A stretch of 64,000 nucleotides of DNA, from NCBI GenBank assembly GCA_038380435.1, contig JAWZYU010000001.1, forward strand, positions 17,154,001 to 17,218,000. Reading direction: 5' to 3'. The notes under the pieces are model-generated. The model ran no database searches. It saw only the letters and a list, made by a program, of their open reading frames with translations, and was not told the origin of the DNA. Position numbers and translations under genes: made by a program. The stretch is from Ryuthela nishihirai. Lineage: Eukaryota > Arthropoda > Arachnida > Araneae > Heptathelidae. This document shows positions 10,637-22,065 of this stretch, piece by piece (the first letter of the stretch is position 1; each line of letters starts with the position of its first letter).

Positions 10637-10775
10637 TCAAAAATATCCGAACACTATGGTTGATTACAAAATTCTGAAAAAAATATCTGGCAACGATGTT
10701 TCTATAAATTAGTGATCTGGCAACGATGTTTCTATAAATTAGTGATCTGGCAACCTTCGTGTCACGTGACACGGA
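10637..10775. mobile_element. Half copy of the foldback MITE with internal duplication
   Basis: Only the left half is present (GGCGCTCAAAAATATCCGAA to CTTCGTGTCACGTGACACG). A 30-bp unit, GATCTGGCAACGATGTTTCT plus the following bases, is tandemly duplicated at about 10684-10743. The right arm is missing after 10775. Confidence 0.75.
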
Positions 10776-11220
10776 AGTGCAGAGAGGTGCTAGGTGGGAG
10801 ATTTGAGACAACAGTTTTAGGTGAGCTGTCGAACGAGAAGGTAGTTTCGATAAGCGTCAGAAGGACGCCATCACTTACTCGAGGTACTCCTGAAGGCGAG
10901 GGTGCGATTCCACAGGGAATTGGGATTGTTGTGTGAATCTGCTAACAGTTTTGTGGATTCAGAGTGAACCACAGTGTAGACAAAAGTTGACTATCCTTTC
11001 GCCGAGTTTGAGGTCTGTAAAGTGAGAACTCGCAGAGTGTGCGATTCTCCACTTCATTATATTATTGTTTGCAGCAGCGAAGCAGCAAAGCCCACGGAGT
11101 TGAGCGCATTCCCAGCACGTAGCTGTATATAGTGTGAACAAATTGTGTCGTCCCTATATAACTCTCATGCGATTAATTGATGGACTATTGTCATTCATCA
11201 TTCAACACCAGTCTCTTCAG
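10776..11220. other. Unassigned sequence
   Basis: Moderate GC, no recognised coding or repeat signal. Confidence 0.4.
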
Positions 11221-11606
11221 GGGGCGGGGGTGGCTCAGTCGGTAGCTCGTCAGGCTCGTAATCTGTAGTTCCCAGGTTCGAGTCCCAGCTGGGTCAGCGT
11301 TGAGATTTATCTCCGCAAAATTCCCCGCCCTGCCCACGGTCAGTAGGGGACACCGATGGGCTTGGAAAGGCCGCCTTCCTTCGGATGGGACGTTAAGCCG
11401 TGTCCCCGTGTGGGGGAGAGCCATAGCCTGTGCACGTTAAAGAACACGATGGATGGCCTTGACGGGAGGCTACCATCTGTCTCCCAACAGCTGTTCCAGT
11501 CGGTCCCCTCCCCCAACCTTCTCTGAGACTTCGGGGTCCTTGTGGCCTGGCCATTTAGCCCATGGTGTGCAAAAAAGTGCCGCTCAGAAGTAAAACAACC
11601 CAACCC
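11221..11606 (+). mobile_element. Nin-type SINE, full length
   Basis: Begins GGGGCGGGGGTGGCTCAGTC, with the complete core GGATGGGACGTTAAGCCG, and ends CAACCCAACCC. No clear TSD. Confidence 0.88.
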
Positions 11607-11637
11607 TGAATTTTAATGTTTACAGCAGTGGAGGGGA

Positions 11638-12012
11638 CGGCAGGGGCACTCTCAGTCTGTAAAGCGCCAGGCTCGTAATCTGCAGTTTCCAGGTTGAGTC
11701 CCAGCTGGGCCAGCGTTCGGATTTATCTCCGCAAATCTCCCCGCACTGCCCTCGGTCAGTAGGGGTACACCGATGGACTTGGTAAGGCCGTGCTTCGAAT
11801 GGAATTCTAAGCCATGGCCCCATATGCGGAAGAGCCATACCCTGTGCATGTTAAAGAACACCTTGGATGACCTCGACGGGAGACTACCATCTGTCTCCTA
11901 ACAGCTGTCTAGTGGGTCCCCTCTCTCAACCTTCTCGGGATCTTTGTGACCTGGCCATTTACCACGATGTGTGCAAAAAAAAGTGCCGCTCAGAGGTAAA
12001 ACAACCCAACCT
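11638..12012 (+). mobile_element. Nin-type SINE, diverged
   Basis: Second copy, about 30 bp downstream of the previous one in the same orientation. The A box is degraded (CTCTCAGTCTGTAAAGCG), the B box has lost a base, and several short deletions are present, so it is older than its neighbour. Confidence 0.8.
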
Positions 12013-12057
12013 TCACAATAGTACATGCATGTTTAACTGAACTTAATTTTCACAATA

Positions 12058-12150
12058 GTATCCTCTCAGATCTTCTACTATGACATATAAACTGACAGGC
12101 TGCTGTCAGACCTCTGTGGCAAGCAGCTGCTTGAGGGGGTATTTATTTAC
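12058..12150 (+). mobile_element. SINE2, 5'-truncated
   Basis: Only the 3' half remains, from ATCCTCTCAGATCTTCTACT through the hairpin (one mismatch) to CTGCTTGAGGGGGTATTTAT. Confidence 0.8.
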
Positions 12151-13541
12151 AAAGCAAGCAATTCCAATTGCGCAAACTCGAATCAATTGCAGTGGTTAAT
12201 ATTACTTCATTCTTTACAAGAAAGGTCATTAAGTTTAATTTACATTATTTTCAGGCTTTTGAAAGGGAGAAAAGCCCTCAATGTCGGGTTTCAAGGCATA
12301 AGGCAAAAGTCTGCAATATTTAATATCTATATATCGTTATAAGCAGCGAATAGCATGAGACATTAAGCCCATCGTAATTTCTCATCGCTTCAGTAAGATC
12401 GTGCATACCAGTCTCGAGCATAAATGATCCTCTCTTAATCTGTGGTCTCGCTGCCCATCATATTCCGTCGCTGCATATTGCACCTGCGTTGTCACACTCC
12501 ATTTCTCTGCGACCCGCACGCGCTATAATTTCCTTCCCTCCCCGCCAGGTCAGTAGCGCAATATTTCTCATCGGGCAAGCATGCTGAGCACGTCGGATTT
12601 CCCGACAAGGATTAAGAACACCGCGAGTCCCATAATGGAAGTAGTTGAAGTATGTAATTAAAGCAGTTCGTGCCGCATCTGCAGCGCGCGGAGAGGGCCA
12701 CTGCGACGCGTGCACTCGCTCTGGAATCGGATTCGAACCACAGACGAAACGGGAGTTGTTTATTATGCGCGAAAGAGTAATTAACGACGAAATGAGTTGG
12801 GCCAGAATAGCTGCAGGGGTCACATGTGGGGAAATGGATTTTTAGCAAACTATCTGCAAAGGTGGAGGAAGCGATGGAGTGCCGCGTGAAAAAATGCGCC
12901 ATTTCGTTTGCTCTTCAACGGATATTAACGCTGTCTCTCGGAGCTTTCCTGGATGGCAGAGGCACTTAAAGTGATTAGGTGAGCACTAATCTTCATTATA
13001 TGCAGATTTTGATGTCTTTTTTTCTTCTGATGAAACCGTAGCCATTACAACGGACTCTATAGTTTGTTGTGTGAATTCTCTGCTCAGAATAAATGGCGAG
13101 CTTAATGTCTCTATAAGGGGAAGAACAAATGGGGAGGGGGTTAAACTGCCGATGCGAAGTAGATCAGTGTAATGGAGCGTGGAAAATACTTTAATTGAAC
13201 AACTCGGACGACACATTCCACAGTTGGATATCTTGTAATGACCCACAAAAAATATCGAAACGTATGAATTGGAAATGCAAAAATTCTTAAATATGAAAAG
13301 AAATTAAATGGAAAAAATAATACTTTATATTTATGGTTCTCACGTGTTGTGGAACACTCACATGTTGTGTCATGTTGTATCTCACAGGTTGTATCAACAC
13401 TCATATGCTGTGTCCATGAGAAACACTATTAGAGGAGCTCTTAATGTAGAAAACTATTTATTTACGAAAAAAATTCACTGTAGATAAGTATCTTAATATA
13501 TTCTCCTCAATCTTCTTTTCAATAATATCCGTTAGGTATGT
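12151..13541. other. Unique-looking DNA, no gene assigned
   Basis: GC rises over about 12450-12960, with overlapping frames on both strands (121 residues minus at 12458-12823, 66 plus at 12645-12845) and no recognisable domain. Imperfect CACATGTTGTG-like repeats lie at about 13340-13415. Confidence 0.3.
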
Positions 13542-13553
13542 AAAGAGTTAAGA

Positions 13554-14026
13554 TTGGGTTGTTTTACCTCTGAGCGGCACTTTTTTGCACACCATGGGCT
13601 AAATGGCCTGGTCACAAGGACCCCGAAGGCTCAGAGAAGATTGGGGGAGGGGACCCACTGGATTAATTGTTGGGAGACAGATGGTAGCCTCCCGTCAAGG
13701 CCTTCCAGCGTGTTCTTTAATGTGCACAGCATATGGCTCTGCCGGATACGGCTTAACGTCCCATCCGACCGACGGTGGCCTTTCCAAGTCCACCGGTCTC
13801 CAAAGGACTGACCGTGGCAGTCCTTTGGAGACCGGTGGAGGGACGTTAAGCCGTATCTCCCCGCCCTGCCCACGGTCAGTCCTTTGGAGAAGGGTCTCCA
13901 AAGGACTGACCGTGGGCAGGGCGGGGAGTTTTGCGGAGATAAATCTCAACGACTGACCCAGCTAGTACTCGAACCTGGGAACTATAGATTACGAGCCTGG
14001 CGCGCTACCGACTGAGCTCCCGCCCT
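13554..14026 (-). mobile_element. Nin-type SINE with palindromic rearrangement
   Basis: Outer ends are normal and the TSD AAAGAGTTAAGA is exact at 13542-13553 and 14027-14038. Between 13785 and 13925 the core is broken into two successive inverted repeats: one around CCACCGGTCTCCAAAGGACT and its inverse, one around CCCCGCCCTGCCCACGGTCA and its inverse. This adds about 85 bp. Confidence 0.9.
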
Positions 14027-14092
14027 AAAGAGTTAAGAGAATTGTAACATCTTACAGCAATGTTCAATCATAGGAATTTATCGGTGCATTTC

Positions 14093-14230
14093 GGGGCGAG
14101 GATAACTCAATTGGCAGCGCCAGATTCGTTCAGATTTATCTTCGCTAACCCCCAGTGAGAATGGCGACATCGATGGGCTTGGGAAGGCCGCTGTACCGTG
14201 GTCCCATGTACAGAGAGCCATACACTATAT
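14093..14230 (+). mobile_element. Nin-type SINE, old fragment
   Basis: Diverged head (GGATAACTCAATTGGCAGCG), then GATTTATCTTCGC and CATCGATGGGCTTGGGAAGG. The tail is lost. Confidence 0.65.
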
Positions 14231-14514
14231 AACTGAAACATATTGTTATTATGATTTTATTGGGTAAATATTATATTATTATTTTTACTTACTGAAAACA
14301 TACTTTTGAATTCATATTAATAAAAATTGTGAGTCATTAAGAGATTCAATGGCTTTGCATAGGGAATAGGATTTCGTTCAATGGCTATTAGTGACATTCA
14401 AAACATTAAAAACATTGTAGATATATTTTATGTTTATGATATTATTCGTATTATCTATTCAACGACATCGGGTATCCCCTCTCGAGTTAATACTGGTCTG
14501 TGAGTTAACACTAA
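14231..14514. other. AT-rich unassigned sequence
   Basis: Nothing recognised. Confidence 0.4.
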
Positions 14515-14527
14515 CGTTTTAATTGTT

Positions 14528-14911
14528 GGTTGTTTTACCTCTGAGCGGCACTTTTTTTTGCACACCATGGGATAAATGGCCAGGTCACATGGACTTCGAA
14601 GGCTCGGAGAAGGTTGGGTGAGGGGACCCACTGGGACAGCTGTTAGGAGACAAATGGTAGCCTCCCGTCAAGGCCATCCAGCGTGCACATCTTTAGCATG
14701 CACAGGGTATGGCTCTCTCGCATACGAGGCCACGGCTTAACGTTCCATCCGACGGACGGTGACCTTTCCAACCCCATTGGTGTTCCCTACTGACCGTGGG
14801 AAGGGCGGGGAATTTTGCGGAGATAAGTTTCAACACTGACCCAGCTGGGACTCGAACCTGGGAACTACAGATTACGAGCCTGGCGCGCTACCGACTGAAC
14901 CACCCCGTCCC
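14528..14911 (-). mobile_element. Nin-type SINE, full length
   Basis: The TSD CGTTTTAATTGTT is exact at 14515-14527 and 14912-14924. It carries the CACATCTTTAGCATGCACAG variant of the core, also seen in the 30470 copy. Confidence 0.93.
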
Positions 14912-14924
14912 CGTTTTAATTGTT

Positions 14925-15349
14925 AATATGACTACGTTAAAAAATAAAAATTTTGCCTTGTAAGTAGAGTCGTCCTCAATTTTAAACATTGATAATTATC
15001 TAAGATAAACGTAAAAGCATTTTAGTCGTGTTAGTTATACATTGAAGTCATGACTGATATAATTTCATAAAGCAAAAGAATATTTTTTAACGTTATGTTA
15101 AGCTTAAGATAAGTTAGTAACCTCTTATAGTCTGTAAGCCAAGAAATCATAATGCTAAGAAAAAATATTTTTCTTAACCGGAACTTCATTTATTAAATTT
15201 GTTTCAAATAATCTTTCACGAATAGGAAAATTTCTATTTCTGCCACTATCCCAATTTTTATTTAAATATATCAAATAATTGATTGAATGTAATTTGCGTA
15301 ATTCTGAATAACCAAGATATCGATAGCTCTCTCGTAATCTAGTTAACAT
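14925..15349. other. AT-rich unassigned sequence
   Basis: A 64-residue minus frame (15155-15349) begins right beside the RTE-like LINE fragment. I do not recognise it. Confidence 0.35.
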
Positions 15350-15354
15350 AATGA

Positions 15355-16345
15355 AAGCTCTCTATAATAACACTAAGTCGTGTGTGAGAGTTGGTAAGGC
15401 TTGTAGTAATTAGTTTAGCATTACTTGTGGTGTTTGACAACGGTGCATTTTGTCTCCTATTCTCTTTAGTTTGGTTATTGATTATGTTATGTGAAATTCA
15501 CTTCAAGGGAATGATTTTGGCCTTAAATGGGCTGGAGATACGAAAATTTCTGATTTAGATTATGCTGATGATTTAGCCCTTTTGGCAAATGATGTTGATG
15601 AGATGAACTCTTTCATTCGAGCTGTTGATGAGACTGGTAGTAGAGTAGGTTTGGTTATAAACAGAGAGAAAACTAAAATGATGAAAATTGGTCAGGCAGG
15701 CTGTGATTCAGTTAATCTGAATGGTTGCAGTCTTGAGCAGGTGTCACAGTTTAATTATCTTGGGGGCTATGTAACAGATAATGGTGATGTACGGCATGAG
15801 ATTAACAGACGAATAGGGATTGCTGCCGGGGCTTTTTAGAATCTATGGAGATTGTGGAGAAATAGGCGTAAACACCTAAAAACTAAAATTAGATTGTATA
15901 ATAGTTTGGTTCTTTCTAGGGTTAGTTATGGTAGTGAAACTTGGACGCTGTGTAAACAAGATAGCAGGAAATTAGATGCTTTTGATTCTAGATGCTTACA
16001 TAGTATCTTGGGTATTAGGTGGTTTAACTTTGTAACTAATGATGAGGTTACGCAAAGGAGTTTGCAACCTCCTTTGAGCAGCATATTGTGTAGAGAGAGA
16101 CTCCGATGGTTTGGCCATGTTGCCCGTATGAATGATTATAGATTGGCGTATAGGGTATGAACAGTGTTTCTAAAGGCCTCAGAAAGAGGGGGAGACCTAG
16201 GACAATGTCAAACAGGACCTTATTAGAATTGGTGTGCAGTGGCCAGATGCAGTAGATGTAGTTCAGAACAGACTTGTTTGGAGACCTAAATTGCACGGTC
16301 TGGTTGGACCTCCGTAATCCATGGCTGCTTGAGGATGATGATGAT
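15355..16345 (+). pseudogene. RTE-like non-LTR retrotransposon, 3' end with broken reverse transcriptase
   Basis: Plus-strand pieces read TCGV*QRCILSPILFSLVIDY (stop in place of an expected Arg, near 15435), then DLDYADDLALLA (the YADD catalytic box, 15555-15592), FNYLGGYVTDNGD, a stop after AAGAF at 15839, then KIRLYNSLVLSRVSYGSETW and RLRWFGHVARM. This is the C-terminal two thirds of a non-LTR RT. The YLGGYVT...YGSETWTL...ILGIRW wording fits RTE-clade elements. The 3' end closes with CTTGAGGATGATGATGATGA, and a short trinucleotide tail is typical of RTE. At least two in-frame stops and a frame change near 16160 make it non-functional. The endonuclease is absent, so the copy is 5'-truncated. 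Confidence 0.8.
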
Positions 16346-16346
16346 G

Positions 16347-16733
16347 AATCTGCAGTTCCCACGTTCGAGTGGTCCAGCGTTGAGATTTCATCTCCGCAAA
16401 ACTACCCGCTCTGCTCTTGATCGATAGAGGACACCAATGGGCTTGGAAAAACCGCCATTCATCGGATAGGACGTTAAGTTGTGTCCCCGCATGGGGGAGA
16501 TCGTTAAGCTGGGCATATTAAACAACACGCTGGATGGCTTTGACGGGAAGCTACCATCTGTGTCCTAACAGGTGTCCAAAGGTTCTCCTTCGTCAATCTT
16601 CGTTCCTTCGACACTGGTCGAAGGAACGAAACCTTCCCCCAAACCTTCTCTCAGCTTTAGGAATCCTCGTGATGTGTCCATTTAGTCCATTTTATGCAAA
16701 AAAAGTGCTGGTCAGAAGTAACGCAACCTAACT
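16347..16733 (+). mobile_element. Nin-type SINE, diverged, head truncated
   Basis: Begins at AATCTGCAGTTCCCACGTTC, directly after the LINE's GAT tail. A local inverted repeat (CGTTCCTTCGACACTGGTCG, 16601-16620, with its inverse just after) was added near the 3' end. Confidence 0.8.
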
Positions 16734-17243
16734 CAGCCCTTCCAAATGCCCCTTCATTGAATTTTTTTTATAAAACTAGTTAAATTAATATATTCCGTGT
16801 ATACAAATTCGCGTTTATTTTAATATTGTATCCATGAATTTCAAAGGGTTTTCTGCCGAAACAAAACAAACATAACTATGTTTCTACCTAGTTTCGACCT
16901 AGTTAAGACCTATTTTCGATAATTTATTTAATGGATTTTTGCCGAAAACAAGAATCTCCCCTCGTCCTAAATTTCCAAAACGTTCCCATCGGAAACTAGC
17001 GTTCTAGATTCTGCAAAAAAGGCAATCTCCAAGAACAGTGGAAACTGAATTTTCATCTATTCCCTTCCATAGGAATAATAAAAAAAAAAAGGGTAAATGT
17101 TCATTGTGGGAGGAGAACGACCTTTGGTTGCTTAGGACATATTATTTCCTTTTATTCTTATAAGACAGAAGGTATACGATGTGTTTTCATTGTATACATT
17201 CATAAGTAGCATACAATTTCGTCATTTGTATGATATTTATATC
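16734..17243. other. AT-rich unassigned sequence
   Basis: No coding signal. Short A-runs near 17080. Confidence 0.4.
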
Positions 17244-17251
17244 CTATAGCT

Positions 17252-17532
17252 CAGTGTTCATTAAACCTTTTTCACGCCCGGGAACCCCAAGTAATATATG
17301 TATTTTTTATGTGGAACCCCTATAAAAAGTTTCTTGGAAGAATGGAAAACAAAACACGGCAGCAAACGGGGAAAAATTTTAATAATACATTCGAAATCTA
17401 ATATATCTAATTTTAATAACAAAATATAATTCTAGGTTCCTACTATAAATCTTTTCCATTACTGTTTCCGTAAAATAGTTAATTATTATAGAATTTTCAA
17501 AGGTTTGGCTGAAAATAGTTTAAGAACCACTG
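17252..17532. mobile_element. hAT-type MITE (281 bp)
   Basis: Ends CAGTGTTCATTAAACC and, inverted, CAGTGGTTCTTAAACT. The 8-bp TSD CTATAGCT is exact at 17244-17251 and 17533-17540, the expected length for hAT. No transposase inside. Confidence 0.87.
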
Positions 17533-17596
17533 CTATAGCTGCTCGCCAGCTGTCAATTTCAACACTTCAGTGGCGACGGGAGACTTATTTGTCGAG

Positions 17597-17990
17597 TCGA
17601 GTTGAGTTGAATTGTTTTACCTCTGAGCGGCACTTTTTTGCACACCATGGGCTAAATGGCCAGGTTACATGGACCCCGAAGGCTCAGAGAAGGTTGGGAG
17701 AGGGTACCCACTGGAACAGATGTTGGGAGACAGATGGTAGTCTCCCGTCAAGGCCATCCAGCGTGTTCTTTAACGTGCACAGGCTATGGCTCTCCCGAAC
17801 ACGGGGCCACGGCTTAACGTTCCATCCGACGGACGGCGGCCTTTCCAAGCCCATCGGTGTCCCCTACTGACCGTGGGCAGGGCGGGGAATTTTGCGGAGA
17901 TAAATCTCAACGCTGACCCAGCTGGGACTCGAACCTGGGAACTACAGATTACGAGCCTGGCGAGCTACCGACTGAGCCACCTCCGCCCCT
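17597..17990 (-). mobile_element. Nin-type SINE, full length
   Basis: The TSD CTTATTTGTCGAG (13 bp) is exact at 17584-17596 and 17991-18003. Confidence 0.93.
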
Positions 17991-18003
17991 CTTATTTGTC
18001 GAG

Positions 18004-18398
18004 ATATGTGCAATGTTGGCATATATGACAAGACTATATGTTACAAGTCGATGCCTTAACTGCGATAACTATTATTTTGCAGTTTCAATACAATCCATAC
18101 AAAATGCTGATTTTACTCACATATGTATATTACCTCCAGAATTTGGAAATATCCACTGCTAATTACCAAATAATCATTTATGATATGCAATGTCAAATTA
18201 TACGGCAAGTAATCTGTATATCGCTTACAGCTTGAAACAATTAAAGGCAAAAAAAAACAGTTTGAGACTAAAAGTTAATACTTTTACTCAGCAGAGTACT
18301 TGAAGATTTATTGCTTAAAAATCCTAAGAAAAGAACTTTTTAGACTAACAAAATTTGTCAGGATCATAAACATGCATATTAACCTTCCAATAAACTAC
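18004..18398. other. AT-rich unassigned sequence
   Basis: Nothing recognised. Confidence 0.4.
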
Positions 18399-18409
18399 CT
18401 CAAATCATT

Positions 18410-18793
18410 GGGCGGGGGTGGCTCAGTCGGTAGCGCGCCAGACTCGTAATCTGTAGTTCCCAGGTTCGAGTCCCAGCTGGGTCAGCTTTGAGATTTATCT
18501 CCGCAAAATTCCCCGCCCTGCCCACGGTCAGTAGGGGACACCGATGGGCTAGGAAAGGCCGCCGTCCGTCGGATGGGACGCTAAGCCGTGGTCCCGTGTG
18601 CAGGAGAGCCATACCCTGTGCACGTTAAAGAACACGCTGGATGGCCTTGACGGGAGGCTACCATCTGTCTCCCAACAGCTGTTCCAGTGGGTCCCCTCCC
18701 CCAACGTTTTCTGAGCCTTCGGGGTCCATATGACCTGGCCATTTAGCCCATGGTGTGCAAAATAGTGCCGCTCAGAGGTAAAACAACCCAACC
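18410..18793 (+). mobile_element. Nin-type SINE, full length
   Basis: The TSD CTCAAATCATT is exact at 18399-18409 and 18794-18804. Close to the family consensus. Confidence 0.93.
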
Positions 18794-18804
18794 CTCAAAT
18801 CATT

Positions 18805-19185
18805 ATAGAGTCAAAACTCGATTATCCGTATTGTATGGCAGGATTCCAAAAATTACTCATGGTGCATTTATTTGCAGACACACTGCCGCTCGGTGTTGCC
18901 AACAATACAGATTGAATTTCAAGGTCGCAGAGCAGCACCAAAAGCACTCGATGTGTAGTAATTTAATTAATTGAAATTTTTCATACACTAAATATAAGTA
19001 TAATAATGTTCACGTGCAATAATTGAAAGCTGATTATGGTTGTCACAAGATAAGTGTGCAGTTTGGAAATGCGTTATGTTTGCGCTACAACAGACAATTT
19101 AAAAAGTATATTTATTTAAAAGGAAGTTGAGAAGTGACTTTGCTTTTGTGCAGTGCGCGGGGTCGGCTTATATTGTCATTGTTTA
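18805..19185. other. Unassigned sequence
   Basis: Nothing recognised. Confidence 0.4.
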
Positions 19186-19189
19186 CTAG

Positions 19190-20336
19190 TTTTTGTGTAG
19201 TTGTTTTCGTGTGTAATTTTGTGTGGTTGTTTTTGTGTGAAATTTTATGTAATTGTTTTTGTGTTAAATTTTATGTATTTGTTTTTGTGTGAAATTTTTA
19301 TTTAATTATTATTGTGTGAAATTGTGTGCGGTTGTTTTTGCGTGAAATTTTGCGTGGTTGTTTTTGTACGAAATTTTGTGTGGTTGTTTTTGTGTGAAGT
19401 TTTGTGCGGTTTTTTTTTTAGTGCAATTTTGTGCGGTTTTTTTTTTTGAGTGCAATTTTGTGCGGTTTTTTTTTTTTGAGTGCAATTTTGTGCGGTTGTT
19501 TTTGTGTGAAATTTTTTGCGTTTATTTTTTGTGTGAAATTGTGTGCGGTTGTTTTTGTGCGAAATTTTGCGTGGTTGTTTTTGTACGAAATTTTGTGTGG
19601 TTGTTTTTGTGTGAAATTTTATGTAATTGTTTTTGTGTTAAATTTTATGTATTTGTTTTTGTGTGAAATTTTTATTTAATTATTATTGTGTGAAATTGTG
19701 TGCGGTTGTTTTTGCGTGAAATTTTGCGTGGTTGTTTTTGTACGAAATTTTGTGTGGTTGTTTTTGTGTGAAGTTTTGTGCGGTTTTTTTTTAGTGCAAT
19801 TTTGTGCGGTTTTTTTTTTGAGTGCAATTTTGTGCGGTTTTTTTTTTTTGAGTGCAATTTTGTGCGGTTGTTTTTGTGTGAAATTTTTTGCGTTTATTTT
19901 TTGTGTGAAATTGTGTGCGGTTGTTTTTGTGCGAAATTTTGCGTGGTTGTTTTTGTACGAAATTTTGTGTGGTTGTTTTTGTGTGAAGTTTTGTGCGGGT
20001 TTTTTTTTGAGTGCAATTTTGTGCGGTTTTTTTTTTTGAGTGCAATTTTGTGCGGTTGTTTTTGTGTGAAATTTTTTGCGTTTATTTTTTGTGTGAAATT
20101 GTGTGCGGTTGTTTTTGTGCGAAATTTTGCGTGGTTGTTTTTGTGCGAAATTTTGCGTGGTTGTTTTTGTACGAAATTTTGTGTGGTTGTTTTTGTGTGA
20201 AATTTTGTGCGGTTTTTTTTTAGTGCAATTTTGTGCGGTTTTTTTTTTAGTGCAATTTTGTGCGGTTTTTTTTTTAGTGCAATTTTGTGCGGTTGTTTTT
20301 GTGTGAAATTTTTTGCGTTTATTTTTTGTGTGAAAT
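19190..20336 (+). repeat. T-rich tandem array with higher-order structure
   Basis: Short units of about 25-30 bp (type GTGCGGTTGTTTTTGTGTGA followed by AATTTT) are arranged in larger blocks. The block starting ATTGTGTGCGGTTGTTTTTG at about 19320 restarts near 19693 (about 373 bp). The AAATTTTTTGCGTTTATTTT variant unit returns near 19508, 19879, 20070 and 20308. Open frames here (CEILCGCFCVKF-type) are forced by the unit length and are not genes. Confidence 0.95.
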
Positions 20337-20550
20337 TAAAGAACCCTTGACCTATGCATTCCCAAATTTTTACTTTCCTAGCACGAATGTACTATTTGCA
20401 ATTTACGTTTAGAGGTTTCCCATTTTCGAAACATAGGACGCTCTAGCAATGTAAATTCAAATTATTCAAAGATTCCAAAAACGTTAATCTTAATATCATA
20501 TTTTTATTACTAATTTTTTGATCAAAGGACCAACCCAAAAATCACTTTTT
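20337..20550. other. Unassigned sequence
   Basis: Nothing recognised. Confidence 0.4.
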
Positions 20551-20551
20551 T

Positions 20552-20715
20552 TATTGGTGGCTGAATGTTTAGCGCGGTTGGCTACTGATCAGAGGAATGT
20601 GGATTCGATCCCGTGATAAGATATGGGTGTTTGTTTCCTGCATTGTCCTTCTGCTGAGGTCTCGCCTTCTTCGGAGATCTTCCCTATGGTGTATTATACT
20701 CGCTGACTCCTGTTA
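20552..20715 (+). mobile_element. SINE2, diverged
   Basis: GGTGGCTGAATGTTTAGCGC head, a B-box relic GGATTCGATCCC and TTCTGCTGAGGTC are still readable. The 3' end (GACTCCTGTTA) flows into the 44-bp array. Confidence 0.65.
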
Positions 20716-21240
20716 ACTCTTAAAATGATATTAGACTCTGTTACTAAAGACTCCTGTTAGTTTTTAAAATAATATTAGACTCTGTTGATAAAGACTACTG
20801 TTAGCTATTAAAATAATATTGGACTCTGTGGCTAAAGACTCCTGTTAGCTATTAAAATAATGTTAGACTCTGTGGCTAAAGACTCTTTTTAACTATTAAA
20901 ATAATATTAGACTCAATGGCTAAAGACTCTTGTTTGCTATTAAAATAATATTAGACTCTATTGCTAAAGACCTGTGTTAGCTGTTAGAATACTATTATAT
21001 TTCTGGCTACAGACTCCTGTTAGCTATTAGAATAATATTAGACTTTGTGGCTACAGACTCCTGTTAGCTATTAGAATAATATTAGACTTTGTGGCTACAG
21101 ACTCCTGTTAGCTATTAGAATAATATTAGACTGCGGCTACAGACTAATGCTAGCTATTAAAAAAATATTAGACTCTATGGCTACAGACTCCTCTTAGCTA
21201 GTAGATTAATATTAGATTCTTTGGCTATTAGAATAATATT
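20700..21240 (+). repeat. 44-bp tandem repeat, about 12 copies
   Basis: Unit built on AGACTCTGTGGCTAAAGACT followed by CCTGTTAGCTATTAAAATAATATT. Successive starts at 20733 and 20777 give the 44-bp period. Later units drift (CTACAGACTCC). Confidence 0.93.
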
Positions 21241-21985
21241 AGAATTTTTCGTGTTGTATCTCTTATAATAAAAAAGTTTAATAGCTATAGATGAACAGAC
21301 AATAAAGGGACTACAATTGCTTTTTTAATATAAACGAGCTGAAATAAAGAAATTCAGAAATATGACAATTATATACTTAAAATATTGTAAGAAACCTATG
21401 CAAAGTTTTTCAATTTCACACATTTCAGCACCAAGATTACTAAAAATACCCAAATTTACGATACAATAAAAACAAATAAGAATATTTCAGCCTGTTCGTG
21501 TGTTTTCTTTAATGGAAGAGGAAAAGACCGACTACACTTCGTCTTGTGAACTCTTTGAAGTCTTTTTTTCCCAATATGTTTTTCTACGTCATATGTTTAT
21601 GAATAATCAACTCGCTAAAACTGTTAAGTCCTCATCACGCCATTTCGCGTGTCTCTCTCGACGCTGAAGCTGTTTCACTCTTCATAAGCGTCCAGCTCAC
21701 CTTCTGCATTTTGTCGCACGCGATAAACAGCTCCCGTTCTTTTTATGCATTCGTCCTCTGTCGAAATCGCAATTCTTCCAGCAGATAACTCTAAATGAAC
21801 TAGTTTTAAACATTCCTTGCCACAGCAGAGCAGGCCGCTGATGAATCTAGTTCTTGGCTTTAAATCAAATACAAGTGTGACGTTAACAAATTCATGGCGA
21901 GCAAATTGGTTTGTGTCAAAGCCTTAATTTTGAATCCCTTGATGTGACATTATTGTTTTGGCTTAAAAAGAAATCTGCTCTCAGC
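21241..21985. other. Unassigned sequence
   Basis: AT-rich, then mixed composition at 21600-21900. No gene recognised. Confidence 0.4.
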
Positions 21986-21988
21986 ACT

Positions 21989-22058
21989 CGGTTGTTTTAC
22001 ATCTATGCAGAACATTTTTTAACACAGGGGGTTAAATGGTCAGGGCCCAAGAATACCA
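21989..22058 (-). mobile_element. Nin-type SINE, tail fragment
   Basis: Reads GTTGTTTTACATCT then GGGGGTTAAATGGTCAGG, the 3' end of the family on the minus strand, next to two further copies. Confidence 0.6.
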
Positions 22059-22065
22059 GGGATAA

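Noticed and set aside
12458..12902. Possible host exon (121-residue minus frame)
   Set aside because: No recognisable protein signature; the opposite strand is equally open.
19358..20306. Cys/Phe-rich open frames up to 140 residues
   Set aside because: Produced by tandem units; several frames and both strands are open at once.
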